Below, in pieces: positions 6,266 to 13,841 of a stretch of DNA of 13,841 nt. A program made the position numbers and the translations under genes. The DNA is from an uncultured Collinsella sp. GTDB taxonomy: Bacteria; Actinomycetota; Coriobacteriia; Coriobacteriales; Coriobacteriaceae. Every line of letters begins with the position of its first letter. The first letter of the stretch is position 1. The stretch lies in assembly GCA_900553215.1 (NCBI GenBank), contig USCJ01000018.1:1-13841 (forward strand), written 5' to 3'. The notes beneath the pieces are model-generated. The model saw only the letters and a program-made list of their open reading frames with translations, did not search any database and was not told the origin of the DNA.

Positions 6266-7132
6266 CTAGCTGACGATATGCGAGCTCATATAATCGATAA
6301 AGCGCCTCGTGGCGATAGGCATGGTGTCCCAGCTGCGCCAAGCCGCCACCACATCGCGCGAGGGAGCGTGCACGATGGGACGCACGCGGATACCGGCCTT
6401 CATGCCCTCGACCGTACGACGGTAGAGCATGCTCACGCCTAGGCCCTCCTCCACCATCGCCATGATGGTGTAGTCGTCGGTCACCTCGCTCGTCACGTGC
6501 GGCGACAGCCCATGCGCCGCGAATGCATCGAGCACCAGGCTCTGTTCGCCCTCATCCAGCAGCACAAACGGCTCGGACGCCAGGTCGGCGAGCGTCACCT
6601 TTTCCTTTGCCGTCAGCGGATGCGCGGTCGGCAGCAGCGCCACCAACTCGTCGTGATAGACCACGCGCTTCTCGAGCCCAGCGGTAAATCCGCGCGCCGT
6701 AAAGCAAAAGTCAACCACGCCATCGTGCACCCACTGGGCGTTGCGCGTGTAATCGCCCTGCTTGAGGGTAAAGTGCACGCCCGGGTGCAGGGCCCCAAAG
6801 TCGCGAATCACGCGCGGCAACACGGTACGGCTCACGTTGGTAAACGTCGCAATGCGAATATCGGTCGAGGAGAGTCCCAGCAACTCCTGGCGTTTGCCCT
6901 CGAGCTCGGCCTCGGCAGTTACAATCTGGCGCAGATACGGCAGATACTGTTTGCCGTCGCGCGTAAGCGATACGCCCTGCTTACCGCGCTCGATAATCGT
7001 GGTGCCCAGCTCGCGCTCGAGCGCCTTGACGGCCTGGCTCACCGCGCTTTGCGTATAGCCCAGCTCGTCGGCCGCGCCCTTCAGACTGCCGCAATCGACC
7101 ACCATACATACAATCTGATATCGCGATGCCAT
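6266..7132 (-). CDS. LysR-family transcriptional regulator
   Basis: A 288-residue protein. The N-terminal winged helix-turn-helix spans about residues 1-60, with the LysR recognition-helix wording G-S-L-K-G-A-A-D-E-L-G-Y-T-Q-S-A-V-S-Q-A-V-K as its core. It is followed by the linker helix and a periplasmic-binding-protein-like effector domain (about 88-285; D-I-R-I-A-T-F begins it). LysR proteins bind as tetramers and usually control a divergent neighbour in response to a small molecule. Here the neighbour is the DMT exporter gene 158 bp away, and the gap holds a T-N11-A-type dyad. The first residue is Met at 7132 with GGAGG four bases upstream. The effector is unknown. Confidence 0.9.
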   Translation of the reverse strand: MASRYQIVCMVVDCGSLKGAADELGYTQSAVSQAVKALERELGTTIIERGKQGVSLTRDGKQYLPYLRQIVTAEAELEGKRQELLGLSSTDIRIATFTNVSRTVLPRVIRDFGALHPGVHFTLKQGDYTRNAQWVHDGVVDFCFTARGFTAGLEKRVVYHDELVALLPTAHPLTAKEKVTLADLASEPFVLLDEGEQSLVLDAFAAHGLSPHVTSEVTDDYTIMAMVEEGLGVSMLYRRTVEGMKAGIRVRPIVHAPSRDVVAAWRSWDTMPIATRRFIDYMSSHIVS

Positions 7133-7189
7133 CGTGCCTCCACATCGATGTAGCCGTAAAACGTTTTGCCAGCGCTTTTTCTAGCAACA

Positions 7190-7212
7190 TTAGTATTTCT
7201 TAATCATACTGA
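7190..7212. promoter_or_regulatory. Candidate LysR binding dyad
   Basis: TTAGTAT (7190-7196) and ATACTGA (7206-7212) are inverted with 6 of 7 matches around a 9-nt spacer. They lie in the 158-bp gap between the LysR gene (minus) and the EamA exporter (plus). Size, AT-richness and placement fit the activator site from which a LysR regulator represses itself and controls its divergent target. No -10/-35 pair near it is convincing. Confidence 0.45.
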
Positions 7213-7290
7213 AGATACATTCGCTTTACTACATCCACATCTGGGAGCAGAATCCTTTTTGCGAAACCGTTCTGTAACAAAAGGAGTCCC

Positions 7291-8193
7291 ATGGATCGCA
7301 AAAAAGCAATCGCGCTCTCATTTTCCGTTCCCGTCGCATGGGGCTTTTCGTACCCCCTCATGAAGATCGGCATGGACAGCATGAACGCCACGAGCATCGT
7401 TGCGCTGCGCTGCATCATCGCCTTTGTGGCCTGCCTGCTGCTCTTCCACAAGCACGCGCTGCGCATTAACCGCGACCTGATGGTTCGCGCCGCCATCATC
7501 GGCGCCATCATGGCAACCGAGCTCACCTGCATGTGCTTGGGCTCCAGCCTTACCTCCGCCTCCACCGCCGGCTTTTTGCAGAGCCTGACGGTCGTGATCG
7601 TGCCGTTTGCCAACGCCGCCCTGCTGCGTCGCGCCCCCGAGCGCAAGGTACTCATCGGCACCGCCATCGTCACCTGCGGTATGCTGCTGCTCTCGGGTGC
7701 CGACTTTACCAGCCTGAATCCCGGCGCGATCATCATGCTGCTCTCCGCTTTTGTCTATGCCGGCCATATCATTGTGGCGAAGCGCTTTGTCGAAGATGTC
7801 GACCCGCTGGCTCTGGGCGTTTGGCAGCTGGGCTTTGGCGGCCTGTTCTCGGGCATCGCCGCATTTGCCTTTGGCGGCTTTACGCTTCCCAGCACGCCGA
7901 GCGAGGTCGCGGTCGTCGTCGCACTCGCGCTCATCTGCTCTGCCTATGGCTTTATCACCCAAACGCTCGTGCAGCCCCACGTGCCCGCCGAGACCACCGG
8001 CTTCGCCTTCTCGCTCGAGCCGGTCTGCTCCGCTGTCTTCTCGTTCTTCCTGGTCGGCGAGGTCCTGAGCCCCATCGCCTTCTTTGGCGCCGCCCTCATC
8101 CTCACCGGCGTGATGGTGGCAACCGTCGAGCTCCCGTGCCTTCGCTCGCAAGGACACGCTCACATGGCAGGAGCGACCGAGCGCGTCTCGTAG
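7291..8193 (+). CDS. DMT superfamily (EamA) metabolite/drug exporter
   Basis: A 300-residue protein with ten predicted helices, arranged as two EamA repeats (about 7-138 and 147-285). The first repeat contains P-V-A-W-G-F-S-Y-P-L-M-K (residues 14-25), the W-G-x-x-x-x-x-x-K family signature. The second repeat ends with the typical E-P-V-C-S-A-V-F-S-F-F-L-V-G-E segment. DMT/EamA carriers export amino acids, other metabolites or drugs. The substrate here is not predictable. The start is firm: AAGGAG five bases before ATG. It is divergent from the LysR regulator, which probably controls it. A short hydrophilic tail follows the last helix. Confidence 0.9.
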   Translation: MDRKKAIALSFSVPVAWGFSYPLMKIGMDSMNATSIVALRCIIAFVACLLLFHKHALRINRDLMVRAAIIGAIMATELTCMCLGSSLTSASTAGFLQSLTVVIVPFANAALLRRAPERKVLIGTAIVTCGMLLLSGADFTSLNPGAIIMLLSAFVYAGHIIVAKRFVEDVDPLALGVWQLGFGGLFSGIAAFAFGGFTLPSTPSEVAVVVALALICSAYGFITQTLVQPHVPAETTGFAFSLEPVCSAVFSFFLVGEVLSPIAFFGAALILTGVMVATVELPCLRSQGHAHMAGATERVS

Positions 8194-8219
8194 ACCCCAC
8201 TCTTCATACAGCCGCGGCA

Positions 8220-8265
8220 TAAAGGCAATCGGTGCGCCTTTACAATAGATACCAACAGAGTATCT
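8220..8265. promoter_or_regulatory. Two adjacent inverted repeats over the putative ung promoter
   Basis: TAAAGGC (8220-8226) and GCCTTTA (8236-8242) form a perfect 7-bp repeat with a 9-nt spacer that runs into a TACAAT -10-like hexamer (8241-8246). Immediately after it, AGATAC (8247-8252) and GTATCT (8260-8265) form a second 6-bp repeat with a 7-nt spacer. The pair sits between the exporter stop and the ung ribosome binding site (AAAGGAG). They may be operators or leader hairpins; neither has a U-tract. Confidence 0.4.
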
Positions 8266-8281
8266 GCCATAAAGGAGCCCC

Positions 8282-9007
8282 ATGGACACCGCAACTCGCG
8301 ACCGCAACATAGCAACCTGGTTGGGCGATGCGCCGCAGCCGGTACGTGACACTACGAACCAGCTGCTCGAGCGCATCGCCCTTTTGCGTGCCGAGCAGAC
8401 CATCTACCCGGCACAAGACGACATCCTCAATGCCCTCGTCTACACGCCGGCAGACCAAGCCAAAGTTGTCATCTTGGGTCAAGACCCCTATCACGGACCC
8501 AACCAGGCCATGGGGCTTTCGTTCTCGGTCCCCGCGACGCAAACCAAGCTGCCGCCGAGCCTGCGCAACATCTATAAGGAACTCAACGCCGATCTGGGTT
8601 GCCCCATTCCCGCCACGGGAGACCTAACCCCATGGGCACAACAGGGCGTCCTGCTCCTCAACACCACACTCACCGTGCGCGAGCATGCCGCCAATTCGCA
8701 CGCCAAGCTGGGCTGGAGCACCCTGACCGACTACGTCATCGAGCGCTGCTGCCAGCTGCCCCAGCCGGTAGTCTTTTTGGCATGGGGTCGCTTTGCCCAG
8801 CAGATGGTCGAGGGCAAGCTTGCCGCGACCGGCGCGGGAAAGGCAACCGGCAAGTTCTGTCTGGCCTCTACGCACCCCTCGCCGCTTTCGGCCAACCGTG
8901 CCACGGCAGAACTCCCCGCTTTTATGGGGTCGCGCCCCTTCTCGGCAGCTGATCGGCTACTCGAACAGCACGGCTCGACCCCCGTCAACTGGACTTGCCT
9001 CGGATAA
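8282..9007 (+). CDS. ung: Uracil-DNA glycosylase, family 1
   Basis: A 241-residue protein. It removes uracil from DNA, starting base-excision repair of deaminated cytosine and misincorporated dUMP. All family-1 motifs are visible. The water-activating loop G-Q-D-P-Y-H is at residues 66-71 with catalytic D68. P-P-S-L-R-N-I-Y-K-E follows at 91-100. W-A-Q-Q-G-V-L-L-L-N-T is at 118-128, including the uracil-contacting Asn127. The minor-groove intercalation loop H-P-S-P-L-S-A begins at catalytic His198. The C-terminus T-P-V-N-W is also standard. ATG at 8282 follows AAAGGAG. Transcription probably starts at its own promoter in the 88-bp gap, with a strong terminator 15 bp after the stop. Confidence 0.96.
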   Translation: MDTATRDRNIATWLGDAPQPVRDTTNQLLERIALLRAEQTIYPAQDDILNALVYTPADQAKVVILGQDPYHGPNQAMGLSFSVPATQTKLPPSLRNIYKELNADLGCPIPATGDLTPWAQQGVLLLNTTLTVREHAANSHAKLGWSTLTDYVIERCCQLPQPVVFLAWGRFAQQMVEGKLAATGAGKATGKFCLASTHPSPLSANRATAELPAFMGSRPFSAADRLLEQHGSTPVNWTCLG

Positions 9008-9022
9008 AAACCGGTACATCAA

Positions 9023-9056
9023 AAACGCGCCCGACGGCTTTCCATCGGGCGCGTTT
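9023..9056. terminator. Bidirectional intrinsic terminator between ung and the SDR gene
   Basis: A perfect 12-bp stem (AAACGCGCCCGA at 9023-9034, TCGGGCGCGTTT at 9045-9056) has a 10-nt loop. The minus-strand side ends in a run of five T and serves the dehydrogenase operon, whose stop codon (9060-9058) lies just before the stem. The plus-strand side serves ung. Confidence 0.88.
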
Positions 9057-9057
9057 C

Positions 9058-9738
9058 CTATTCGGGCCAAATAAATTGTGTGCGGCCGGCCTCGCCGCCA
9101 TCGATCAGCAGGCTCTGCCCGGTCATAAAACGGTTGGTCACGCCCACAAAGTAGATCCACTCAGCGATCTCCTGGGCGGTAGCCCAGCGCTTAAGCGGCG
9201 TGAGCTCCATAATCTGGTTCCACAGGCGCTCGTCTTCCATCACGCAACGGTTGAGCGGCGTGATAACGCCGCCCGGGTCCACACTGTTGGCGATGGCCTG
9301 CGGTGCTAGGCGGTTTGCAAGGTTCTTGGTGTAGGCGATAACGCCGCCCTTGCTGGCGGCATAGGCGGGAAACTCCGATCCCGTATGTCCGCTCGCCGAC
9401 CCCACATTGACCACGGATTTGATAGCCGCTGTCGGCTTGGCGGCAAGCCCCTCCCCCACAAAGGCGTAGCGTTCGGTCACGTTGATGGTGCCACGCAGGT
9501 TGGCGGCAATGTCATCGGCCGAATCCTGTACACCGGCAACGTTCACGATTACCTGAGGCTCAAGGTCGCCTGGAAACGAGTTAGGCTCGCGTACATCAAC
9601 GATCAGATGGCGGTAGCGCTCGTGCTCGACCGCCGCCGGCAGCAGGTCAAAGCCCACGACCTCGTGGCCCTCGTCCAAAAAGCGCTGCACGCACGCGGCT
9701 CCGATACCGCCCGAAGCGCCCGTGATCAAAACCCGCAT
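9058..9738 (-). CDS. Short-chain dehydrogenase/reductase (SDR)
   Basis: A 226-residue classical SDR. The nucleotide-binding motif T-G-A-S-G-G-I-G is at residues 6-13, and D48-V is the adenine-contacting position. N-V-A-G is at 66-69, the catalytic serine is in G-S-A-S-G (113-117), and Y126-x3-K130 is the active-site pair. P-G-G follows the usual beta6 strand, and the I-D-G-G ending is typical. It should oxidise or reduce a carbonyl/hydroxyl with NAD(P)(H). The substrate is unknown, and a 3-oxoacyl-ACP-reductase label would be over-specific. It is translationally linked to the upstream transporter gene: nine bases separate them and its AAGGAG overlaps the transporter's stop codon. The two therefore probably work together. 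Confidence 0.9.
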   Translation of the reverse strand: MRVLITGASGGIGAACVQRFLDEGHEVVGFDLLPAAVEHERYRHLIVDVREPNSFPGDLEPQVIVNVAGVQDSADDIAANLRGTINVTERYAFVGEGLAAKPTAAIKSVVNVGSASGHTGSEFPAYAASKGGVIAYTKNLANRLAPQAIANSVDPGGVITPLNRCVMEDERLWNQIMELTPLKRWATAQEIAEWIYFVGVTNRFMTGQSLLIDGGEAGRTQFIWPE

Positions 9739-9747
9739 ACTTGCTCC

Positions 9748-10470
9748 TTAGGCGGTTGCGTGGCGCTCGAGGTACTCGGAGCCCACATTCTCGCGCTCCC
9801 AGCCGCGCACGACCTTATAGCCCACGGGGCTCAGAAAGACCTCGCACAGCAGCTCGGCAACAGCGCCGGTCAGCGAGCACATAAGGACCTGCACCCAGGT
9901 CCAACCAAAGAACGTGTGGCTCACCACAATGGCAAAGACCAGGTTATCGACAAACTGACCGATGCCCGTAGACACATAGGAGCGGAAGGCAAAGCTCGCA
10001 AAGTTATTCTTTTTGAGCATGCGGCCGAGCGACTGGTTGAGCGTGGAGTTAACCACGGCAGAAACGAGCATTGCCAGCGAAGAGCCCAGCACCACGTACC
10101 AGGTGCCGCCGATGGTGGCGTTAAGGGCGGTGTTGACCTCGATCATACCCGTGTCGTAGTAGGCGCCCCACATGCCGGGCGTGAGCGAGCATGCCCAAAA
10201 GCACAGGCTCACGGCCAGGTTGACCAGCAGCGCGAGGATAGAGATTTTGATGGATGCCTTGGCGCCAAAGCGCTTGCAGATCATGTCCTGGCACAAAAAC
10301 GAAACCCAGCTCACCACAAAGCCGCAATCGAGTGCCAGATACGGCAGGCTGATGAGCTCTTTGTTGGCCAGCAGGTTCATCATGATGACGCTCACGAAAA
10401 ACAGCGAAACCGTTGCCGCGGGAATGCTCCGCAACAGGACCTTGTAGTCCTCCATGACCTTCTTGATCAT
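9748..10470 (-). CDS. VUT/YhhQ-family transporter (probable queuosine-precursor uptake)
   Basis: A 240-residue protein with about six membrane helices. It matches the VUT (COG1738/YhhQ) family. Signs are the early N-L-L-A-N-K segment, the L-D-C-G-F-V-V-S-W-V-S-F-L-C-Q-D stretch followed by K-R-F-G-A-K-A-S, and the late R-S-Y-V-S-T-G-I-G-Q-F-V-D-N-L-V-F-A helix. Characterised members import the queuosine precursors preQ0 or preQ1. If this one does so, the cell salvages queuine precursors for tRNA modification. It is the first gene of a two-gene unit with the SDR. A promoter (TTGCCT, 17 nt, TATTAT) lies about 85-115 bp upstream, and the leader in between can hide the AAAGGAG ribosome binding site in a folded structure. 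Confidence 0.88.
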   Translation of the reverse strand: MIKKVMEDYKVLLRSIPAATVSLFFVSVIMMNLLANKELISLPYLALDCGFVVSWVSFLCQDMICKRFGAKASIKISILALLVNLAVSLCFWACSLTPGMWGAYYDTGMIEVNTALNATIGGTWYVVLGSSLAMLVSAVVNSTLNQSLGRMLKKNNFASFAFRSYVSTGIGQFVDNLVFAIVVSHTFFGWTWVQVLMCSLTGAVAELLCEVFLSPVGYKVVRGWERENVGSEYLERHATA

Positions 10471-10475
10471 TATGT

Positions 10476-10549
10476 ACTCCTTTGGTTTTAGGTTTAACGA
10501 GCAGGATATCGGACCCGAACTGCTCGGACGTCACGGTCTTGAGACGACG
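10476..10549 (-). promoter_or_regulatory. Structured leader of the VUT gene, candidate preQ1-type riboswitch
   Basis: The minus-strand leader contains a 7-bp stem CGAGCAG/CTGCTCG (10526-10520 with 10504-10498) around a 15-nt loop. An A-rich single strand (TTAAACCTAAAACCAAAGG) follows and runs straight into the AGGAG of the VUT gene. Loop bases GGGT can pair with ACC or ACCT of the tail, and loop TCC can pair with the GGA of the ribosome binding site, giving an H-type pseudoknot. That layout, and the gene it precedes, are those of preQ1 riboswitches. The loop is longer than in class I and I cannot match a class consensus base by base, so the class is open. Confidence 0.35.
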
Positions 10550-10555
10550 GTGGGT

Positions 10556-10584
10556 ATAATAGCCGCTCACGCGGCATCAGGCAA
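10556..10584 (-). promoter_or_regulatory. Promoter of the VUT-SDR operon
   Basis: On the minus strand TTGCCT (10584-10579, 4 of 6 to -35) and TATTAT (10561-10556, 5 of 6 to -10) are separated by the optimal 17 nt. Transcription would start near 10549, leaving a leader of about 80 nt. The promoter lies within 43 bp of the prfC stop, so read-through from prfC is also possible; a hairpin there lacks a U-tract. Confidence 0.55.
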
Positions 10585-10626
10585 GCAAACGACGCGGCAG
10601 CCCCACAGGGCCACCGCGCCGGTGCG

Positions 10627-12240
<1,614 letters not shown>

Positions 12241-12378
12241 GCGGATCCTTTCTTGCATTGAGTGCATTACGTCGTTGTAACCGCACCATTGTAGCCGCGA
12301 AATCCCGCCATAGGGCACCTATCAGGACAAATTCATTAGCCAAGCTCGTTGTGCACCTGGCAGTCGCCTCAAGGACTG

Positions 12379-12673
12379 TCTCGATCTGTAACAGTAAGAC
12401 GGGTTTTGAGCCTCTACCTGTTACAGATCAAGACAAACCGGCAGGCCCGCCGGCACAATCTCGATTTGTAACATCTGACCGCCCAAATTGGGTCTAGCTG
12501 TTACAAATCGAGATAAACGGGAAGGCGAGCCGCCAATGTCTCGTTCTGTAACATCTAGCCGCGCAAATCGACTCTTACTGTTACAGACTGAGACAAATAG
12601 GCAAGCGGGCAAATAAGATCTCGATCTGTAACAGCAGGCGACCCAAAACGGACCCAGGTGTTACAGATTGAGA
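12379..12673. repeat. Array of eight 15-bp repeats in alternating orientation on an exact 40-bp lattice
   Basis: Repeats start at 12379, 12419, 12459, 12499, 12539, 12579, 12619 and 12659. The odd ones read as consensus TCTCGATCTGTAACA and the even ones as its reverse complement. Each is 15 bp and every one of the seven spacers is exactly 25 bp. They pair into four hairpin units of 80-bp period (arms 12379/12419, 12459/12499, 12539/12579, 12619/12659). Unit 2 is perfect; the others carry one or two changes, mostly giving G-U pairs. Neither flank shows a ninth copy at the expected positions. The rest of the 12241-12799 gap holds only prfC upstream DNA (12241-12378) and the GntR promoter (from 12722). 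It is not CRISPR: orientations alternate, the spacers are related to one another, and no cas gene is near. BIME-like palindromic satellite is the closest known class. Confidence 0.95.
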
Positions 12674-12721
12674 TTGTTTTGGAGCAAGCGCGGCGCCGAT
12701 GGGCTATTCCACATTTAGCTC

Positions 12722-12772
12722 TTGCATAACTGTGCATAGTGTATATATACTGTGCTTACCGGTTATATACAC
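12722..12772 (+). promoter_or_regulatory. Promoter and operator of the GntR-ABC operon
   Basis: TTGCAT (12722-12727) and TATACT (12746-12751) are spaced by 18 nt and form a good promoter. A perfect 9-bp inverted repeat, GTGTATATA (12739-12747) and TATATACAC (12764-12772), with a 16-nt spacer, overlaps the -10 and the start region. YtrA-type GntR repressors bind GT-TA...TA-AC inverted repeats at their own promoters, so autorepression is likely. A separate short palindrome TACACGTGTA (12768-12777) overlaps the right arm. Confidence 0.65.
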
Positions 12773-12799
12773 GTGTAACCCAACAGCTAAGGAGCCGCT

Positions 12800-13180
12800 G
12801 TGGACATCATCCTATCCAATTCGAGCGATAAGCCTATCTACGAACAGATATCCTCACAGGTCAAAGCTCAGATCCTTTCGGGCACACTCACTGCGGGAGC
12901 CAAACTCCCCAGCATCCGCGCGCTCGCGAGCGATCTTGGCGTGAGCGTCATCACCACCAAGCGCGCCTACGCCGACCTGGAGCAGCTCGGGTTTATCTGC
13001 ACCGTGCAGGGCAAGGGCTGTTTTGTCGCCGAGGGCAACCAGGAGCTCTTGCGCGAAAACCAGCTCTGCCATATCGAAGAGCTGCTTGCGAAAGCGGCGA
13101 ACCAAGCCGAAGCCCTGGGCGTTACGCGCGACAAGCTGCACGAGATGCTCGACCTGATAGCCCCCGAAACCATGCAGTAG
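12800..13180 (+). CDS. GntR-family repressor, YtrA subfamily
   Basis: A 126-residue protein. The winged helix-turn-helix occupies about residues 10-76. It has the subfamily wording P-I-Y-E-Q-I-S-S-Q-V-K (12-22), L-P-S-I-R-A-L-A-S-D-L-G-V-S (36-49), T-T-K-R-A-Y-A-D-L-E and G-K-G-C-F-V. Only a short helical C-terminus (about 50 residues) follows, as in YtrA, instead of a large effector domain. Such proteins repress ABC-transporter operons that respond to cell-envelope stress or peptide antibiotics. The start is GTG at 12800 with AAGGAG five bases before it. The ABC ATPase gene begins 23 bp after its stop, so the two are one operon with the inverted-repeat operator upstream. Confidence 0.92.
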   Translation: MDIILSNSSDKPIYEQISSQVKAQILSGTLTAGAKLPSIRALASDLGVSVITTKRAYADLEQLGFICTVQGKGCFVAEGNQELLRENQLCHIEELLAKAANQAEALGVTRDKLHEMLDLIAPETMQ

Positions 13181-13203
13181 CCATCTGCAAGAAAGGCTAT
13201 ACC

Positions 13204-13841
13204 ATGCAAAACCTTCTAGAACTCAAAGGCATCTCACGCCGTGTGAGCGACCGTTTTTCACTGCGAGACGTCACACTTGCCGTGGAGCCCGGCCAGATCG
13301 TTGGCTTTGTGGGCGCAAATGGCGCCGGCAAGACGACGACCATTCGCGCCGCGCTCGGGCTTATAAAGCTCGATGCCGGCGAGGCGCATCTGCTTGGACA
13401 GCGCTGCGACGCCAACGCGCCCGACGAGGCACAGCGCCACCTGCGCTCCCGCGTCGGCCTTGTCCTGGACACATGCCCCTTCCCCTCCACGCTCAAGGTG
13501 GGCCAGGTCGAGAGGCTCGTAGGCCCGGCGTACCCCACGTGGAGCTGCGAAACGTTCGCCGGATTCATCGACCGATTTGGCCTCGATCCCAAGACGAAGG
13601 TCAGGGACCTCTCCCGCGGCATGGGCATGAAGTTGCAGCTTGCCTGCGCACTCAGTCACAATGCCAAGCTGCTCGTTTTGGACGAAGCCACCGCAGGCCT
13701 TGATCCCATGGCGCGCGAGGAACTGCTCGACGAGCTGCTTGCCTTTGTCGCCGACGGCCAGCGCAGCGTGCTGCTCTCGAGCCACATTACGTCCGACCTC
13801 GATCACACCGCCGACCGCGTCATCTGCATCGATAACGGCTC
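13204..13841 (+). CDS. ABC transporter ATP-binding protein (partial, C-terminus beyond window)
   Basis: 212 codons are visible, open to the right edge. Walker A G-A-N-G-A-G-K-T-T is at residues 37-45. The signature is L-S-R-G-M (136-140). Walker B L-L-V-L-D-E is at 156-161, the D-loop G-L-D-P at 165-168 and the H-loop His at 194. At the Q-loop position (about 86-92) the chain reads L-V-L-D-T-C-P, with Asp where most ABC ATPases have Gln. Walker B is followed by A-T rather than P-T. It belongs to the ABC-2 export type (BcrA/YtrB-like) that pairs with a membrane subunit, expected just outside the window. Start: ATG at 13204 with AGAAAGG upstream. As the target of the YtrA-type repressor it probably exports, or answers to, an envelope-active compound. 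Confidence 0.92.
   Translation, partial: MQNLLELKGISRRVSDRFSLRDVTLAVEPGQIVGFVGANGAGKTTTIRAALGLIKLDAGEAHLLGQRCDANAPDEAQRHLRSRVGLVLDTCPFPSTLKVGQVERLVGPAYPTWSCETFAGFIDRFGLDPKTKVRDLSRGMGMKLQLACALSHNAKLLVLDEATAGLDPMAREELLDELLAFVADGQRSVLLSSHITSDLDHTADRVICIDNG

Noticed and set aside
9058..9738. Naming the SDR as FabG (3-oxoacyl-ACP reductase)
   Set aside because: Only general SDR motifs are present and the context is a transporter, not fatty-acid synthesis genes.
12421..12612. 63-codon minus-strand frame inside the repeat array
   Set aside because: Its apparent repeats come from the DNA arms; there is no ribosome binding site and the frame is not kept across units.
12379..12673. CRISPR array
   Set aside because: Repeats alternate in orientation, are only 15 bp, spacers are clearly related to each other, and no cas gene is present in the window.
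12379..12673. Array of replication-origin iterons
   Set aside because: The arms do not resemble DnaA boxes, alternate in direction, and there is no replication gene or AT-rich unwinding region beside them.

Overview
The window is GC-rich and gene-dense with short intergenic gaps. Its gene content and codon habit fit a Coriobacteriia-type actinobacterium, most likely Collinsella-like; this is inference from the overall look, not a database match. Sixteen protein genes are supported. Two are cut by the window edges (a TetM-like translational GTPase at the left, an ABC transporter ATPase at the right), and one is a 47-codon membrane microprotein.

Left part (1-4640). On the minus strand lie a TetM/EF-G-type GTPase, a GNAT acetyltransferase, RsmJ (16S rRNA m2G methyltransferase), the microprotein and an RlmA-type 23S rRNA m1G methyltransferase. 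On the plus strand are a small zinc-ribbon-like protein and a 133-residue four-helix membrane protein. The RNA-modification and ribosome-factor theme returns further right with release factor 3. Strong intrinsic terminators at 1187-1213 and 3737-3772 can serve both strands.

Middle part (4640-10630). A small intergenic repeat cluster precedes a MATE efflux pump. A LysR regulator is divergent from a DMT/EamA exporter, with a dyad in the gap between them. Next come uracil-DNA glycosylase (ung) and a bidirectional terminator. A two-gene minus-strand operon follows: a VUT/YhhQ-type (queuosine-precursor) transporter and a short-chain dehydrogenase. Its roughly 80-nt leader can fold over the ribosome binding site and is a candidate preQ1-type riboswitch.

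Right part (10630-13841). Release factor 3 (prfC) is on the minus strand. A YtrA-type GntR repressor plus ABC ATPase operon is on the plus strand, with a 9-bp operator-like inverted repeat at its promoter.

The most unusual object lies between prfC and the GntR gene. Eight copies of a 15-bp sequence (consensus TCTCGATCTGTAACA) alternate in orientation on an exact 40-bp lattice from 12379 to 12673. Every spacer is exactly 25 bp. They form four hairpin units of 80-bp period. The pairing is kept by one compensatory change and by G-U wobbles, the spacers fall into two related classes, and the first unit appears to be flipped relative to the other three. No transposase, cas gene or known element in the window explains it.
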